Source: Candidatus Cloacimonas sp. SDB (GTDB lineage: Bacteria > Cloacimonadota > Cloacimonadia > Cloacimonadales > TCS61). Taken from it: DNA of 10,004 bases. How positions within the stretch are numbered: position 1 is the first letter of the stretch; every line of letters begins with the position of its first letter. Below the pieces are notes generated by a model. That model was not told the DNA's origin and did no database searches. It saw nothing but the letters and a program-made list of their open reading frames with translations. The translations under genes were made by a program, and so were the position numbers. Shown piece by piece: positions 1 to 5,811 of this stretch. Location: NCBI GenBank assembly GCA_001412425.1, contig LKUH01000197.1, forward strand, positions 1 through 10,004. Reading direction: 5' to 3'.

Positions 1-8
1 TTTTTCAT
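1..8 (-). CDS. Possible start of the next gene (5' end only, cut by the window edge)
   Basis: An ATG occupies 8 to 6 on the minus strand and is followed by AAA and two further A bases, so the product would begin Met-Lys-(Lys/Asn), a common start for exported proteins. It lies 14 bases after the stop codon of the lipoprotein gene. Purine-rich sequence precedes it: GAGAG at 19 to 15, six bases from the ATG, and GGAG at 13 to 10, which is too close to be ideal. The short gap suggests co-transcription with the lipoprotein gene. Nothing can be said about function from so few codons, and the call rests only on the start context. Confidence 0.4.
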
Positions 9-22
9 TCTCCGCTCTCTTT

Positions 23-1018
23 CTAATTGTTGATCCTGAGCTTGGCAACACCCATTCGTGTAGCAACAATTATTATGTCATTATTCAGCAGTACCTTATT
101 TGTATAGCCGATCTGAGAAACATCCATCCGATCCAGAAATATTGGGTCATGTTTATCGGATATATCATATAAATAAACTCCCGAGCCCCCCGAAGAAACA
201 ACCATATAATTATTTTCCAGATCAATATTCCTGGAATAACCGCTGGTATCTTTCTGGGAAATTTTGACCGGGTTAGCAATATCAGTTATATCAATAATTG
301 CAAATCCTTCATATCGGTCAGTAATATAAGCATAATTGTCTACTATTTTTACATTTCTGGCATCACCGTCTGTATCTGTCAAACTTATGGTCTCTCCCGT
401 TTCCTGGCTTATTATCAGAAGACCCAGCTGCTGATAAGCCAGATAAAAGTAAGTGTCGTCAAGGTCAAAGCCGAAAAGGTTGTGATCAAAATTAGTGTAG
501 ATATAAACAGGAGTCAGATAATTACCGTCATAATTTCCGTAAAAGACTTCATTAGATGTTTCATTCCTGGTAAAATATACATCAACTAATCCACTCTGGC
601 CCGGGAAAGATTTGATTTCTTCTATACCCCCGGTTCCTCCAACAATGTGATCCAGCGGTTGCGGATTGGCAGGCTCAGTAACATCATAGGTTTTTATTTG
701 AGCCGGACTGCCATACCTGTCGTAAACAAATAGAGTATGGGATTCTTCTTCCAGTGAAATTATTCTGGCGTTATTTATTCCTCCACTATACTGAGTAACC
801 TGTTCATTGGTAAGATAATTATAGATCGAGAATCCACCCTGATCTTCCGCTACATATACCAAACTGTCAGTAATATAGATATCCCGGGCTTCTCCAACAG
901 TTTTGAAGAAATGTTCCAATTGCATCATTCTGGCTTCAGGAGCCGGCTCGTTAGGTTTAGCACAACTTAACAACAATGCCGCTGCTAATAAAACAAACGG
1001 TATACTCATTCTTCTCAT
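23..1018 (-). CDS. LVIVD-repeat lipoprotein, beta-propeller-like
   Basis: The product is a 331-residue predicted lipoprotein. Its N-terminus has the charged stretch MRRM, a hydrophobic core, and a lipobox LLSC with the acylated Cys at residue 19. Ala follows at +2, which does not suggest inner-membrane retention. The body carries repeated units of the LVIVD type (Pfam LVIVD, PF08309), each with an Arg/Asn-x-(aliphatic) start, a short beta hairpin and a G-x-x-(I/L)-x-D/Y turn. The clearest are residues 44-68, 219-253 (with YITDRYEGFAIIDI), 262-296 (with GSGVYLYDIS) and 305-329. Such repeats are expected to fold as propeller-like beta-sheets on the cell surface or in the periplasm; their ligands are generally unknown. 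ATG 1018 is chosen because AGAGG lies seven bases upstream and the lipoprotein signal begins there. An in-frame ATG at 1066 has no good Shine-Dalgarno. The gene ends in TAG at 25-23. Family assignment is fairly sure; the specific role is unknown. Confidence 0.85.
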   Translation of the reverse strand: MRRMSIPFVLLAAALLLSCAKPNEPAPEARMMQLEHFFKTVGEARDIYITDSLVYVAEDQGGFSIYNYLTNEQVTQYSGGINNARIISLEEESHTLFVYDRYGSPAQIKTYDVTEPANPQPLDHIVGGTGGIEEIKSFPGQSGLVDVYFTRNETSNEVFYGNYDGNYLTPVYIYTNFDHNLFGFDLDDTYFYLAYQQLGLLIISQETGETISLTDTDGDARNVKIVDNYAYITDRYEGFAIIDITDIANPVKISQKDTSGYSRNIDLENNYMVVSSGGSGVYLYDISDKHDPIFLDRMDVSQIGYTNKVLLNNDIIIVATRMGVAKLRINN

Positions 1019-1025
1019 TTTATTA

Positions 1026-1030
1026 CCTCT
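1026..1030 (-). promoter_or_regulatory. Ribosome binding site deciding the lipoprotein start
   Basis: AGAGG at 1030-1026 lies seven bases before ATG 1018. It selects this start over the in-frame ATG at 1066, which would add 16 residues ahead of an otherwise well-formed lipoprotein signal. Confidence 0.7.
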
Positions 1031-1049
1031 TCTATTTTTAACATTCAAT

Positions 1050-1078
1050 ATTATAAATAAATGCATTTTTTATTCCAT
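1050..1078 (-). promoter_or_regulatory. Weak candidate promoter for the lipoprotein gene
   Basis: A perfect TATAAT lies at 1055-1050, about 32 bases before the ATG. At 17-base spacing the upstream hexamer is ATGGAA (1078-1073), which matches TTGACA at only three of six positions. In DNA this AT-rich, a TATAAT can occur by chance, so the site is suggestive only. If it is real, the untranslated leader would be about 25 bases. Confidence 0.22.
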
Positions 1079-1205
1079 ATAATTATCAGCTGCTATTAGT
1101 TTTTTTTATGAATTTGGATTAATTAATCTCAGTTCGAGAAAATATAAATCGAGAAATATATTTTATGGGGTTAAATATTTATAAATATCAGAATAAATGT
1201 TCTGT

Positions 1206-1248
1206 AAAAAAATCAGAAAGACAGAAAAATATTGTTTTAAAACTGTCT
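1206..1248 (-). terminator. Weak candidate rho-independent terminator after the protease gene
   Basis: On the minus strand AGACAG (1248-1243) pairs with CTGTCT (1224-1219). The 18-base loop can itself form an AAAA/TTTT inner stem. A T-rich tract follows, ending in seven T residues at 1212-1206. The stem is short and the T run begins six bases after it, so this is only a plausible terminator, about 85 bases beyond the protease stop codon. Confidence 0.3.
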
Positions 1249-1331
1249 AAACGTTTTAAGCATAGCAGGTTGAATACTTGATACAGATTCTTCTGTTCAG
1301 ATTAATTTTAAGATCTAAAGTGTAATTCTTT

Positions 1332-3653
1332 TCACTTCATCATGATCATTTTTTTAAGTATCTGCTTTTTATTGTAATGCAGTCTGTAAAAATAAATTCC
1401 GGAAGATTCCAGTTTACCCGAATTGTCAGTTCCATCCCAGACAAGTTCATAACTGCCAGCTGTTTTATAAGTATTCAGGAGGGTTTTTACCAGTTGTCCT
1501 CGAATATTATAAACACTTAGATTTACCGGACTGGATATACTGAGATCAAAGCGGATCGTTGTGGCAGGATTAAAAGGATTGGGATAATTTGAGTAAAGTC
1601 TGGTCTCTACAGGTACGATATCGGTATCATCCCCGGAAGAGAATTCAACCAGCACATAATCAGATTTAAGGCTGTTCCCGTTATTATACTCTGCATCCAC
1701 AGCGTAATATAGATCAATTACGGGCATCAGAGGACGGCAGTAAGTGGTTTCTTCACATGTGCCAATGTAATTAAAATTTATGCCATTAGCACTCATATAG
1801 ACGTTAAAATTAGTGAAGTCAGGATCATCAAAATTATCAAATTCCCAGTTAAGAGTAATTAATTGAGAATCATAATCATAGATATAACTTAAGTCGTAAG
1901 GAGGTTGTAGGAAATGCAATTGAATATTTACTGTGGTAATTTCTCCAGGTAAAAGCAGAACATCTTCAGTATGGTCTGCATGCCCTTCCAGGGAAACTTC
2001 CAGTTCATAATTCCCCTCCATGTAAGTGATGAAATAATCACCTCCTTCTAAAGGTGAATGTTCCTGCCCATTAAGCTTTATAACCGCTGCAGTAATGTCT
2101 ACATCTTCATTATCACTGCTGATATTCCCCATCAGGAAAGAATCCTGGGGATTTAAAATAAAGGAAATGGAATCTCCGGCAAGACCTATTGAACCGATTG
2201 TGATACCGCCTAAACTACCATCACTGAAGAAATCTGCGGGGTCAGTTATATCACTGAATTCAATCCGGTTAGATTGGCTGGAGAAATAAGCTGCATAGGG
2301 ATCTCCATTTGTATCAGGTGTTCCGCCCGGGCGGTAGACATAAAATTCATCCGGTGGTCCATCCGCATTACCCTGACCATCCAGGAGGGTGTTTACTCTT
2401 GAGATCAGCAGCCCGGAACCGGGAATATTCATTTCTACAGATCCAGGCACCTGTTTTCTATATTCCACCACGAAATATTCTGTATCAGAATGTGAAGAAA
2501 TTATCTTAAAGCAATTGTTTTCAGGTTCAACCAAAGGATTGAGATAATATGTACCCGATTCTGAAATTTCTGGTATCTCATCTATCCAGAAACCATAACG
2601 GTATTTCATATAAGCACACATGTGAGTATAAGCTCCATCCATCAAATCCCAGGGACCGGCAGGTGAAAAACCATCGGAAGTATAATGGTAGAGATCGGGT
2701 GCTCCCAATAAATGAAAAAGTTCATGGCACAAAGTATTTACTGAATTCTGAGTTTCGGGCTGAAAAGTATAATCGTAAACTCGAGAATCGTGCAGGTAAA
2801 CATATTGTGAATAAAGCATCCAGCGGTGTGCCCAGAGCAGATCAGCCCAGGCATCATTACCACCTCTGATGATGAAGCAAATGCTATCCAACCTGCCATC
2901 ACCGTCAGCATCGATATTGAGAGAATCGGGAACCTGACTTTCGATAAATTCCACTGCATTAGCCAGAAGGGTATGTTCACGAAAAATAACTTCATTGAAA
3001 TTACTGTAACCCAGTGGATTTGTGACTGGATCGTACGGACTGTAGTAGCAGCGCGGATTAGGATCCTGATAGGAAAGATTTAAATTCAGGCTGCATTCCG
3101 GATAGTGATGGCTTTCAATATTCAGATTCTGATAGGAAGCTTCCTGATAGTAATTATAAACGGAAGATGCTCCCGGTTCATCATCGTTAAATTTTTGATC
3201 GAAAAAGGAACGCGGTTCGGTAAATTCTGTCTGATCACTGAAGCGAATATAGACCACAAGGTTTACCATATCACCGAAATGAGGAGCTCTGCCGCCGTCA
3301 CGAACCGCATTATCTTTCAGATTTTTTCTCTGCTGATAATTTTCTTTAGAGATCAGAACTTCTCGGTTCAATCCTGCCTGTTCCGGATCAACACTTCCAA
3401 CTTTGTATGGGGATGGAATTACCTCGCCATCCACAGAAATTCCATAGTAATAATAGCCGTTCTGCGAATTCTGAATAATTGTAAAACCAGCCGCATCGTG
3501 GAGATAGTTAAAGTATTCGTCCCCGGTAGCATAACACTCAATTATCGCACCATCCGGTTGAGTTACCGACATCGGAAGATCTCTATATAAAGCTCCTGAT
3601 AAATTCAGGCATAATAATATTCCGGCTAAGATTAAAATGACATTTTTTTTCAT
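1332..3653 (-). CDS. Secreted M6-family metalloprotease with C-terminal sorting domain
   Basis: The product is a 773-residue exported zinc protease. Residues 1-21 form a signal peptide (KK, hydrophobic core, LNLSG-A). Residues 22 to about 125 look like a propeptide. The catalytic region has the M6 (immune inhibitor A-like) zinc motif HELFHLLGAPD at 310-320: His310 and His314 as ligands, Glu311 as catalytic base, Asp320 as likely third ligand. WDLMDG follows at 335-340, a typical M6 motif. DADGDGRLD at 248-256 resembles a calcium-binding loop. After the catalytic region come a PEGA or carboxypeptidase-regulatory-like beta domain (about 507-582), a fibronectin type III-like domain (about 583-672), and a FlgD/Por-secretion-tail domain with YPNPFNP at 690-696, GIYFYRL near the end and a terminal KKMIMMK. 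That tail is typical of proteins exported and surface-attached in FCB-group bacteria. The stop is TGA at 1334-1332. The zinc motif is complete, so an active extracellular protease is likely; its substrate is unknown. Confidence 0.92.
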   Translation of the reverse strand: MKKNVILILAGILLCLNLSGALYRDLPMSVTQPDGAIIECYATGDEYFNYLHDAAGFTIIQNSQNGYYYYGISVDGEVIPSPYKVGSVDPEQAGLNREVLISKENYQQRKNLKDNAVRDGGRAPHFGDMVNLVVYIRFSDQTEFTEPRSFFDQKFNDDEPGASSVYNYYQEASYQNLNIESHHYPECSLNLNLSYQDPNPRCYYSPYDPVTNPLGYSNFNEVIFREHTLLANAVEFIESQVPDSLNIDADGDGRLDSICFIIRGGNDAWADLLWAHRWMLYSQYVYLHDSRVYDYTFQPETQNSVNTLCHELFHLLGAPDLYHYTSDGFSPAGPWDLMDGAYTHMCAYMKYRYGFWIDEIPEISESGTYYLNPLVEPENNCFKIISSHSDTEYFVVEYRKQVPGSVEMNIPGSGLLISRVNTLLDGQGNADGPPDEFYVYRPGGTPDTNGDPYAAYFSSQSNRIEFSDITDPADFFSDGSLGGITIGSIGLAGDSISFILNPQDSFLMGNISSDNEDVDITAAVIKLNGQEHSPLEGGDYFITYMEGNYELEVSLEGHADHTEDVLLLPGEITTVNIQLHFLQPPYDLSYIYDYDSQLITLNWEFDNFDDPDFTNFNVYMSANGINFNYIGTCEETTYCRPLMPVIDLYYAVDAEYNNGNSLKSDYVLVEFSSGDDTDIVPVETRLYSNYPNPFNPATTIRFDLSISSPVNLSVYNIRGQLVKTLLNTYKTAGSYELVWDGTDNSGKLESSGIYFYRLHYNKKQILKKMIMMK

Positions 3654-3658
3654 TCTTT

Positions 3659-3662
3659 CTCC
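3659..3662 (-). promoter_or_regulatory. Ribosome binding site deciding the protease start
   Basis: GGAG at 3662-3659 lies five bases before ATG 3653. The only longer in-frame option is a TTG at 3680, which would place a hydrophilic stretch before the signal peptide and has no comparable Shine-Dalgarno. ATG 3653 is therefore preferred. Confidence 0.7.
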
Positions 3663-3686
3663 ATTTTTACTAAATTTCAATTAACC

Positions 3687-3720
3687 CAATAGTTAATGCA
3701 ACTTGAATTCCAAACTATTG
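3687..3720. promoter_or_regulatory. 8-base perfect inverted repeat upstream of the protease gene
   Basis: CAATAGTT at 3687-3694 is exactly repeated in inverse at 3713-3720, separated by 18 bases. It lies 34 to 67 bases upstream of the protease start, where an operator or a leader hairpin could act. On the plus strand the repeat is followed by six T residues (3721-3726), so it could also form a weak terminator for antisense transcripts, although no plus-strand gene is evident. A second, weaker inverted repeat (CGATCC at 3791-3796 with GGATCG at 3811-3816) lies further upstream and has no T run. No binding protein can be named. Confidence 0.3.
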
Positions 3721-3851
3721 TTTTTTCTAAGTTTTCCGCAAACAGATAACATTCGGGAAAAAAATGAGTGAGAATTTAGAAGGATTGAGACGATCCCATT
3801 CAGGCAGGCTGGATCGGTTTTGGCTGAAAATTTTGCAGCTGAAATTGCCTG

Positions 3852-4040
3852 TTAATTTTTTTTCAGTGAGAAATTTATCAGGAATTCTATGTATTTCTTC
3901 TGCAGTTCATATCTTTTCTGCAGAATCTCCCTGACCGGAATATCGCTAGTAAGATCGGTTAAAATGACAATTTCTTTCCATTCCTCGAGAGATACACTGG
4001 TTTCAGTTTCCAGTTGTTTGATAATTTCATTATTTTTCAT
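3852..4040 (-). CDS. 62-residue protein of unknown function, coupled to the racemase gene
   Basis: I do not recognise this protein. It is 62 residues, highly charged and probably all-helical, with no signal peptide or membrane segment. Residues 17-28 (SLEEWKEIVILT) and 38-58 (REILQKRYELQKKYIEFLINF) look like amphipathic helices, and the C-terminus is basic (SLKKN). Evidence that it is real: ATG 4040 is preceded at nine bases by AGAGGG (4055-4050), and the start overlaps the racemase stop by 11 bases, the classic geometry of translational coupling. The stop is TAA at 3854-3852. It does not resemble, as far as I recall it, the small subunit of D-ornithine aminomutase, which might have been expected beside an ornithine racemase. 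It could be a partner or regulator of the racemase or an unrelated small cytoplasmic protein; the sequence does not decide. Confidence 0.7.
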   Translation of the reverse strand: MKNNEIIKQLETETSVSLEEWKEIVILTDLTSDIPVREILQKRYELQKKYIEFLINFSLKKN

Positions 4041-5127
4041 TATTAATTACCCTCTTATATATGAATTTTGAATTCATCAATCTGGCAACAGCCATATAGT
4101 TGGGCGTAAATCTGATCTGATTTCCGACTTTATATTTTTTATTGAACGCAGATTTTTTAGAGCCCAGGTCATAAACGGTCATATCGGAAGTAGTTCCGAT
4201 GTATTTTACCTCTTTATCCAGGGGTGTTATATCAGCAATATTAACATCCAGAACTCCGAAATCCAGAATAGCTTTAAAGCTCATTTTATCATCATCCACT
4301 TCCAAGGCATGCCCCACATTTCCTGCACTGAGCACGCCATCCGGAGCAGTATGTTTTTGTTCCAATTCAATGATATTAGCTTCAAATTCAAAAGCTTTGC
4401 GGGAAAGGTCCCGGAATTTTTTTCCAGTGAGGGGAGTAATGCCCAGAAAAGCTGCCTCACCTATGCGGAAATGATTAATATTCTTGGGGATCTTGCCTTT
4501 AGTAATTAATGGCAGTGTGATTGAACTCCCTCCCGAGATGAGATCGATCTTCCGGTCAAACTTTGTTTCAATAAGCTGTTTATATAGAGACAACTGCAGT
4601 AATTTATCAAAAGTGGGTTCGACACCATACATACAGCCTAAATTAGTGCCCAGCCCGATTACTTTTACATTGGAAAGGGAAAAGCATTTATCGTAAAAAT
4701 CCATCAGCTCATCCCTGATAACACCTTCGCGCAGCTCGCCCATTTCCACCATAATAATAATTCTGTGAATGATCTTCCTGGCTCGGGCCTCCTTATTTAA
4801 AGCTTCAATTGTCGAAAAAGATGTATTCAACGATATGTCTGCGACATCGAGAACATTTTTGATGTATTTGAGTGCAGGAGGTTTGATATACATTGTGACT
4901 ATATCGGGTTTCATTTTCTTGATGATTTTCAGATTTGAAAGCCTGGAATCTGCGATAGAATGTGTTTTCTTAGCTGCTGCAGAATTTAAGATCGTTTGTA
5001 AAATACTTTTATGTCCTGAAAGCACTTTTGTAGTAAGGCTCCAGGTGATGTTATTCTTATTGAGAAAGGAACTGATCTTTTCAATGTTCTCGACGATTTT
5101 CTGGGGTCGAACTATTAACTCAGCCAT
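4030..5127 (-). CDS. PLP-dependent racemase, alanine/ornithine racemase family
   Basis: The product is a 365-residue cytoplasmic enzyme of the fold III (alanine racemase-like) PLP family, closest by eye to clostridial ornithine racemase (Orr). The likely PLP-lysine is Lys34 in the first-strand motif TTKVLSGH. Family landmarks follow in order: ADSRLSNL (59-66), IIIMVEMGELREG (123-135), GLGTNLGC (158-165), the phosphate-binding SGGSS (198-202), RIGEAAFLG (221-229) and GTTSDMTV (311-318). Length fits the Orr type and is well above the roughly 230 residues of YggS-type PLP proteins. Orr interconverts L- and D-ornithine; substrate here is inferred at best, because no aminomutase or thiolase gene of the ornithine pathway is in the window. 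The SD-motif that I remember as SSDH in Orr reads TSDM here. ATG 5127 follows the acetyltransferase stop by nine bases, with AGGGGGA as Shine-Dalgarno. An amino-acid racemase is confident; ornithine as substrate is not. Confidence 0.85.
   Translation of the reverse strand: MAELIVRPQKIVENIEKISSFLNKNNITWSLTTKVLSGHKSILQTILNSAAAKKTHSIADSRLSNLKIIKKMKPDIVTMYIKPPALKYIKNVLDVADISLNTSFSTIEALNKEARARKIIHRIIIMVEMGELREGVIRDELMDFYDKCFSLSNVKVIGLGTNLGCMYGVEPTFDKLLQLSLYKQLIETKFDRKIDLISGGSSITLPLITKGKIPKNINHFRIGEAAFLGITPLTGKKFRDLSRKAFEFEANIIELEQKHTAPDGVLSAGNVGHALEVDDDKMSFKAILDFGVLDVNIADITPLDKEVKYIGTTSDMTVYDLGSKKSAFNKKYKVGNQIRFTPNYMAVARLMNSKFIYKRVINNEK
4050..4055 (-). promoter_or_regulatory. Ribosome binding site of the 62-residue gene, inside the racemase gene
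   Basis: AGAGGG at 4055-4050 lies within the last codons of the racemase gene, nine bases before ATG 4040. It is the main support for the small gene being translated. Confidence 0.6.
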
Positions 5128-5131
5128 ATTT

Positions 5132-5138
5132 TCCCCCT
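5132..5138 (-). promoter_or_regulatory. Racemase ribosome binding site overlapping the acetyltransferase stop
   Basis: AGGGGGA at 5138-5132 begins inside the TAG stop codon of the acetyltransferase gene (5139-5137) and lies four bases before ATG 5127. Ribosomes terminating on the first gene are thus placed on the start signal of the second, indicating coupled expression. Confidence 0.65.
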
Positions 5139-5568
5139 ATTTGTGATAACGCATTTCAGCATATTTGTTGGTAAAACCTAGCCGCTCATACAATCTTTTA
5201 GCCGGATTATCATATTCGACATGCAAGGCGATATCGCCTTCACATTGTTCGACAGCTTTTTGGATAATTTTAGTTCCGATCCCTTTTCCGCGCTGTTTTG
5301 CATCAACAGCAACATAAACCAGAAAATTCTCCGGAATATAACCACTCATGCCGGTTTTAATCATAACTACAATTCCCACCAGCTTCTGATCGATCAAGGC
5401 ACATAATATAAAACCTCCCGCCATTTTTTCCTGGGCTAGGGCATAATCGAGACATTTAGTGATATCTTCTTTGGGGTCACGAAACCGGATGAGATGTTCA
5501 TAAAGGAAATCGATGATCGATTGCCGGGAAATTTCTTCATTATCTTTTTGATAAAATACAAAATCCAT
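5137..5568 (-). CDS. GNAT-family N-acetyltransferase
   Basis: The product is a 143-residue protein of the Gcn5-related acetyltransferase fold, a normal length for a single-domain member. It transfers an acetyl group from acetyl-CoA to an amine. The acetyl-CoA pyrophosphate-binding motif A is clear: QRGKGIG at 92-98, fitting Q/R-x-x-G-x-G/A, after the beta strand FLVYVAVDA (82-90). The C-terminal motif B region HVEYDNPAKRLYERLGF (116-132) matches the usual strand, Asn-x-x-Ala helix and YERLGF end. ATG 5568 has an excellent AAGGAG (5580-5575) six bases upstream. The gene is first in a tight cluster with the racemase. One reading is that it acetylates the racemase product or a related amino acid, but GNAT substrates cannot be predicted from such motifs and an antibiotic or protein N-terminus is equally possible. 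Confidence 0.88.
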   Translation of the reverse strand: MDFVFYQKDNEEISRQSIIDFLYEHLIRFRDPKEDITKCLDYALAQEKMAGGFILCALIDQKLVGIVVMIKTGMSGYIPENFLVYVAVDAKQRGKGIGTKIIQKAVEQCEGDIALHVEYDNPAKRLYERLGFTNKYAEMRYHK

Positions 5569-5654
5569 TTTCTGCTCCTTCTTGTTGATTCTGGTAATTA
5601 ATTGATTATTTCATTTGTTAAATTCTAGAAAACATTATCTAAATACATATAAAC

Positions 5655-5683
5655 CAAATAAATAAAAAGGCTAAATAAGTCAA
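5655..5683 (-). promoter_or_regulatory. Candidate promoter of the acetyltransferase-racemase cluster
   Basis: TTGACT at 5683-5678 (five of six matches to TTGACA) is followed at exactly 17 bases by TATTTG at 5660-5655. The -10 element matches TATAAT poorly, but the surrounding TTTATTTG is one base off the TAnnTTTG element of Bacteroidota promoters. It would give a leader of about 80 bases before ATG 5568. GATAAT at 5639-5634 is an alternative -10 without a good -35. The -35 lies within a candidate terminator hairpin. Confidence 0.35.
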
Positions 5684-5701
5684 GCAGCGATTTATTTAAG
5701 C
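5662..5701 (-). terminator. Candidate rho-independent terminator after the histidine kinase gene
   Basis: On the minus strand GCTTAAATAA (5701-5692) pairs with TTATTTAGC (5678-5670), nine base pairs with one bulged T and a 13-base loop. A C and five T residues (5668-5664), then further T-rich sequence, follow directly. It sits about 110 bases after the kinase stop codon. The stem is AT-rich, so strength is doubtful, but position and T run are right for separating the kinase from the next cluster. Confidence 0.42.
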
Positions 5702-5811
5702 TCGGCAATTATTCGTTTTGTGAAAAATTATCCGGCTGATTTTTCCCCAGCAATTCAGCATGTTTGATTGTGAAGATCTGTAAAAGACACAACCGTGCCC
5801 AGTAGAATATT

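Larger units (their letters stand above)
1019..1331. other. 313-base intergenic region between the protease and lipoprotein genes
   Basis: This is very AT-rich sequence with no supportable ORF. In the direction of transcription it contains a small hairpin (ACAGA/TCTGT, four-base loop, 1283-1296), the candidate terminator described separately (1206-1248), a 14-base AT palindrome at 1175-1188 that is probably a composition effect, and then the weak promoter and Shine-Dalgarno of the lipoprotein gene. No RNA gene or repeat of a known family was recognised. Confidence 0.7.

Noticed and set aside
1019..1066. Longer lipoprotein start at ATG 1066
   Set aside because: It lacks a Shine-Dalgarno, puts 16 residues in front of a good lipoprotein signal, and the TATAAT at 1055-1050 would lie inside it. 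AGAGG before ATG 1018 is decisive.
1175..1188. 14-base perfect palindrome ATATTTATAAATAT
   Set aside because: It is made only of A and T in a very AT-rich gap, so chance is the simplest explanation. It has no T run or known site pattern.
3105..3590. Plus-strand open frame of 161 codons
   Set aside because: It lies entirely antisense to the well-supported protease gene, has no domain-like sequence and no Shine-Dalgarno, and is explained by the codon pattern of the opposite strand.
3654..3680. Longer protease start at TTG 3680
   Set aside because: TTG is a rare start with no nearby Shine-Dalgarno, while GGAG precedes ATG 3653, which starts a typical signal peptide.
3791..3816. Hairpin CGATCC/GGATCG after the 62-residue gene as a terminator
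   Set aside because: It has a six-base stem with a 14-base loop and is not followed by a T run on the minus strand, so it does not fit a rho-independent terminator.
3852..4040. 62-residue protein as the small subunit of D-ornithine aminomutase
   Set aside because: That subunit is about twice as long, and its remembered conserved segments (for example GKGAGHIVYK) are absent here.
4769..5146. Plus-strand open frame of 125 codons
   Set aside because: It is antisense to the conserved N-terminal half of the racemase, including its PLP-lysine region. The hydrophobic look of the translation comes from reading the reverse complement.
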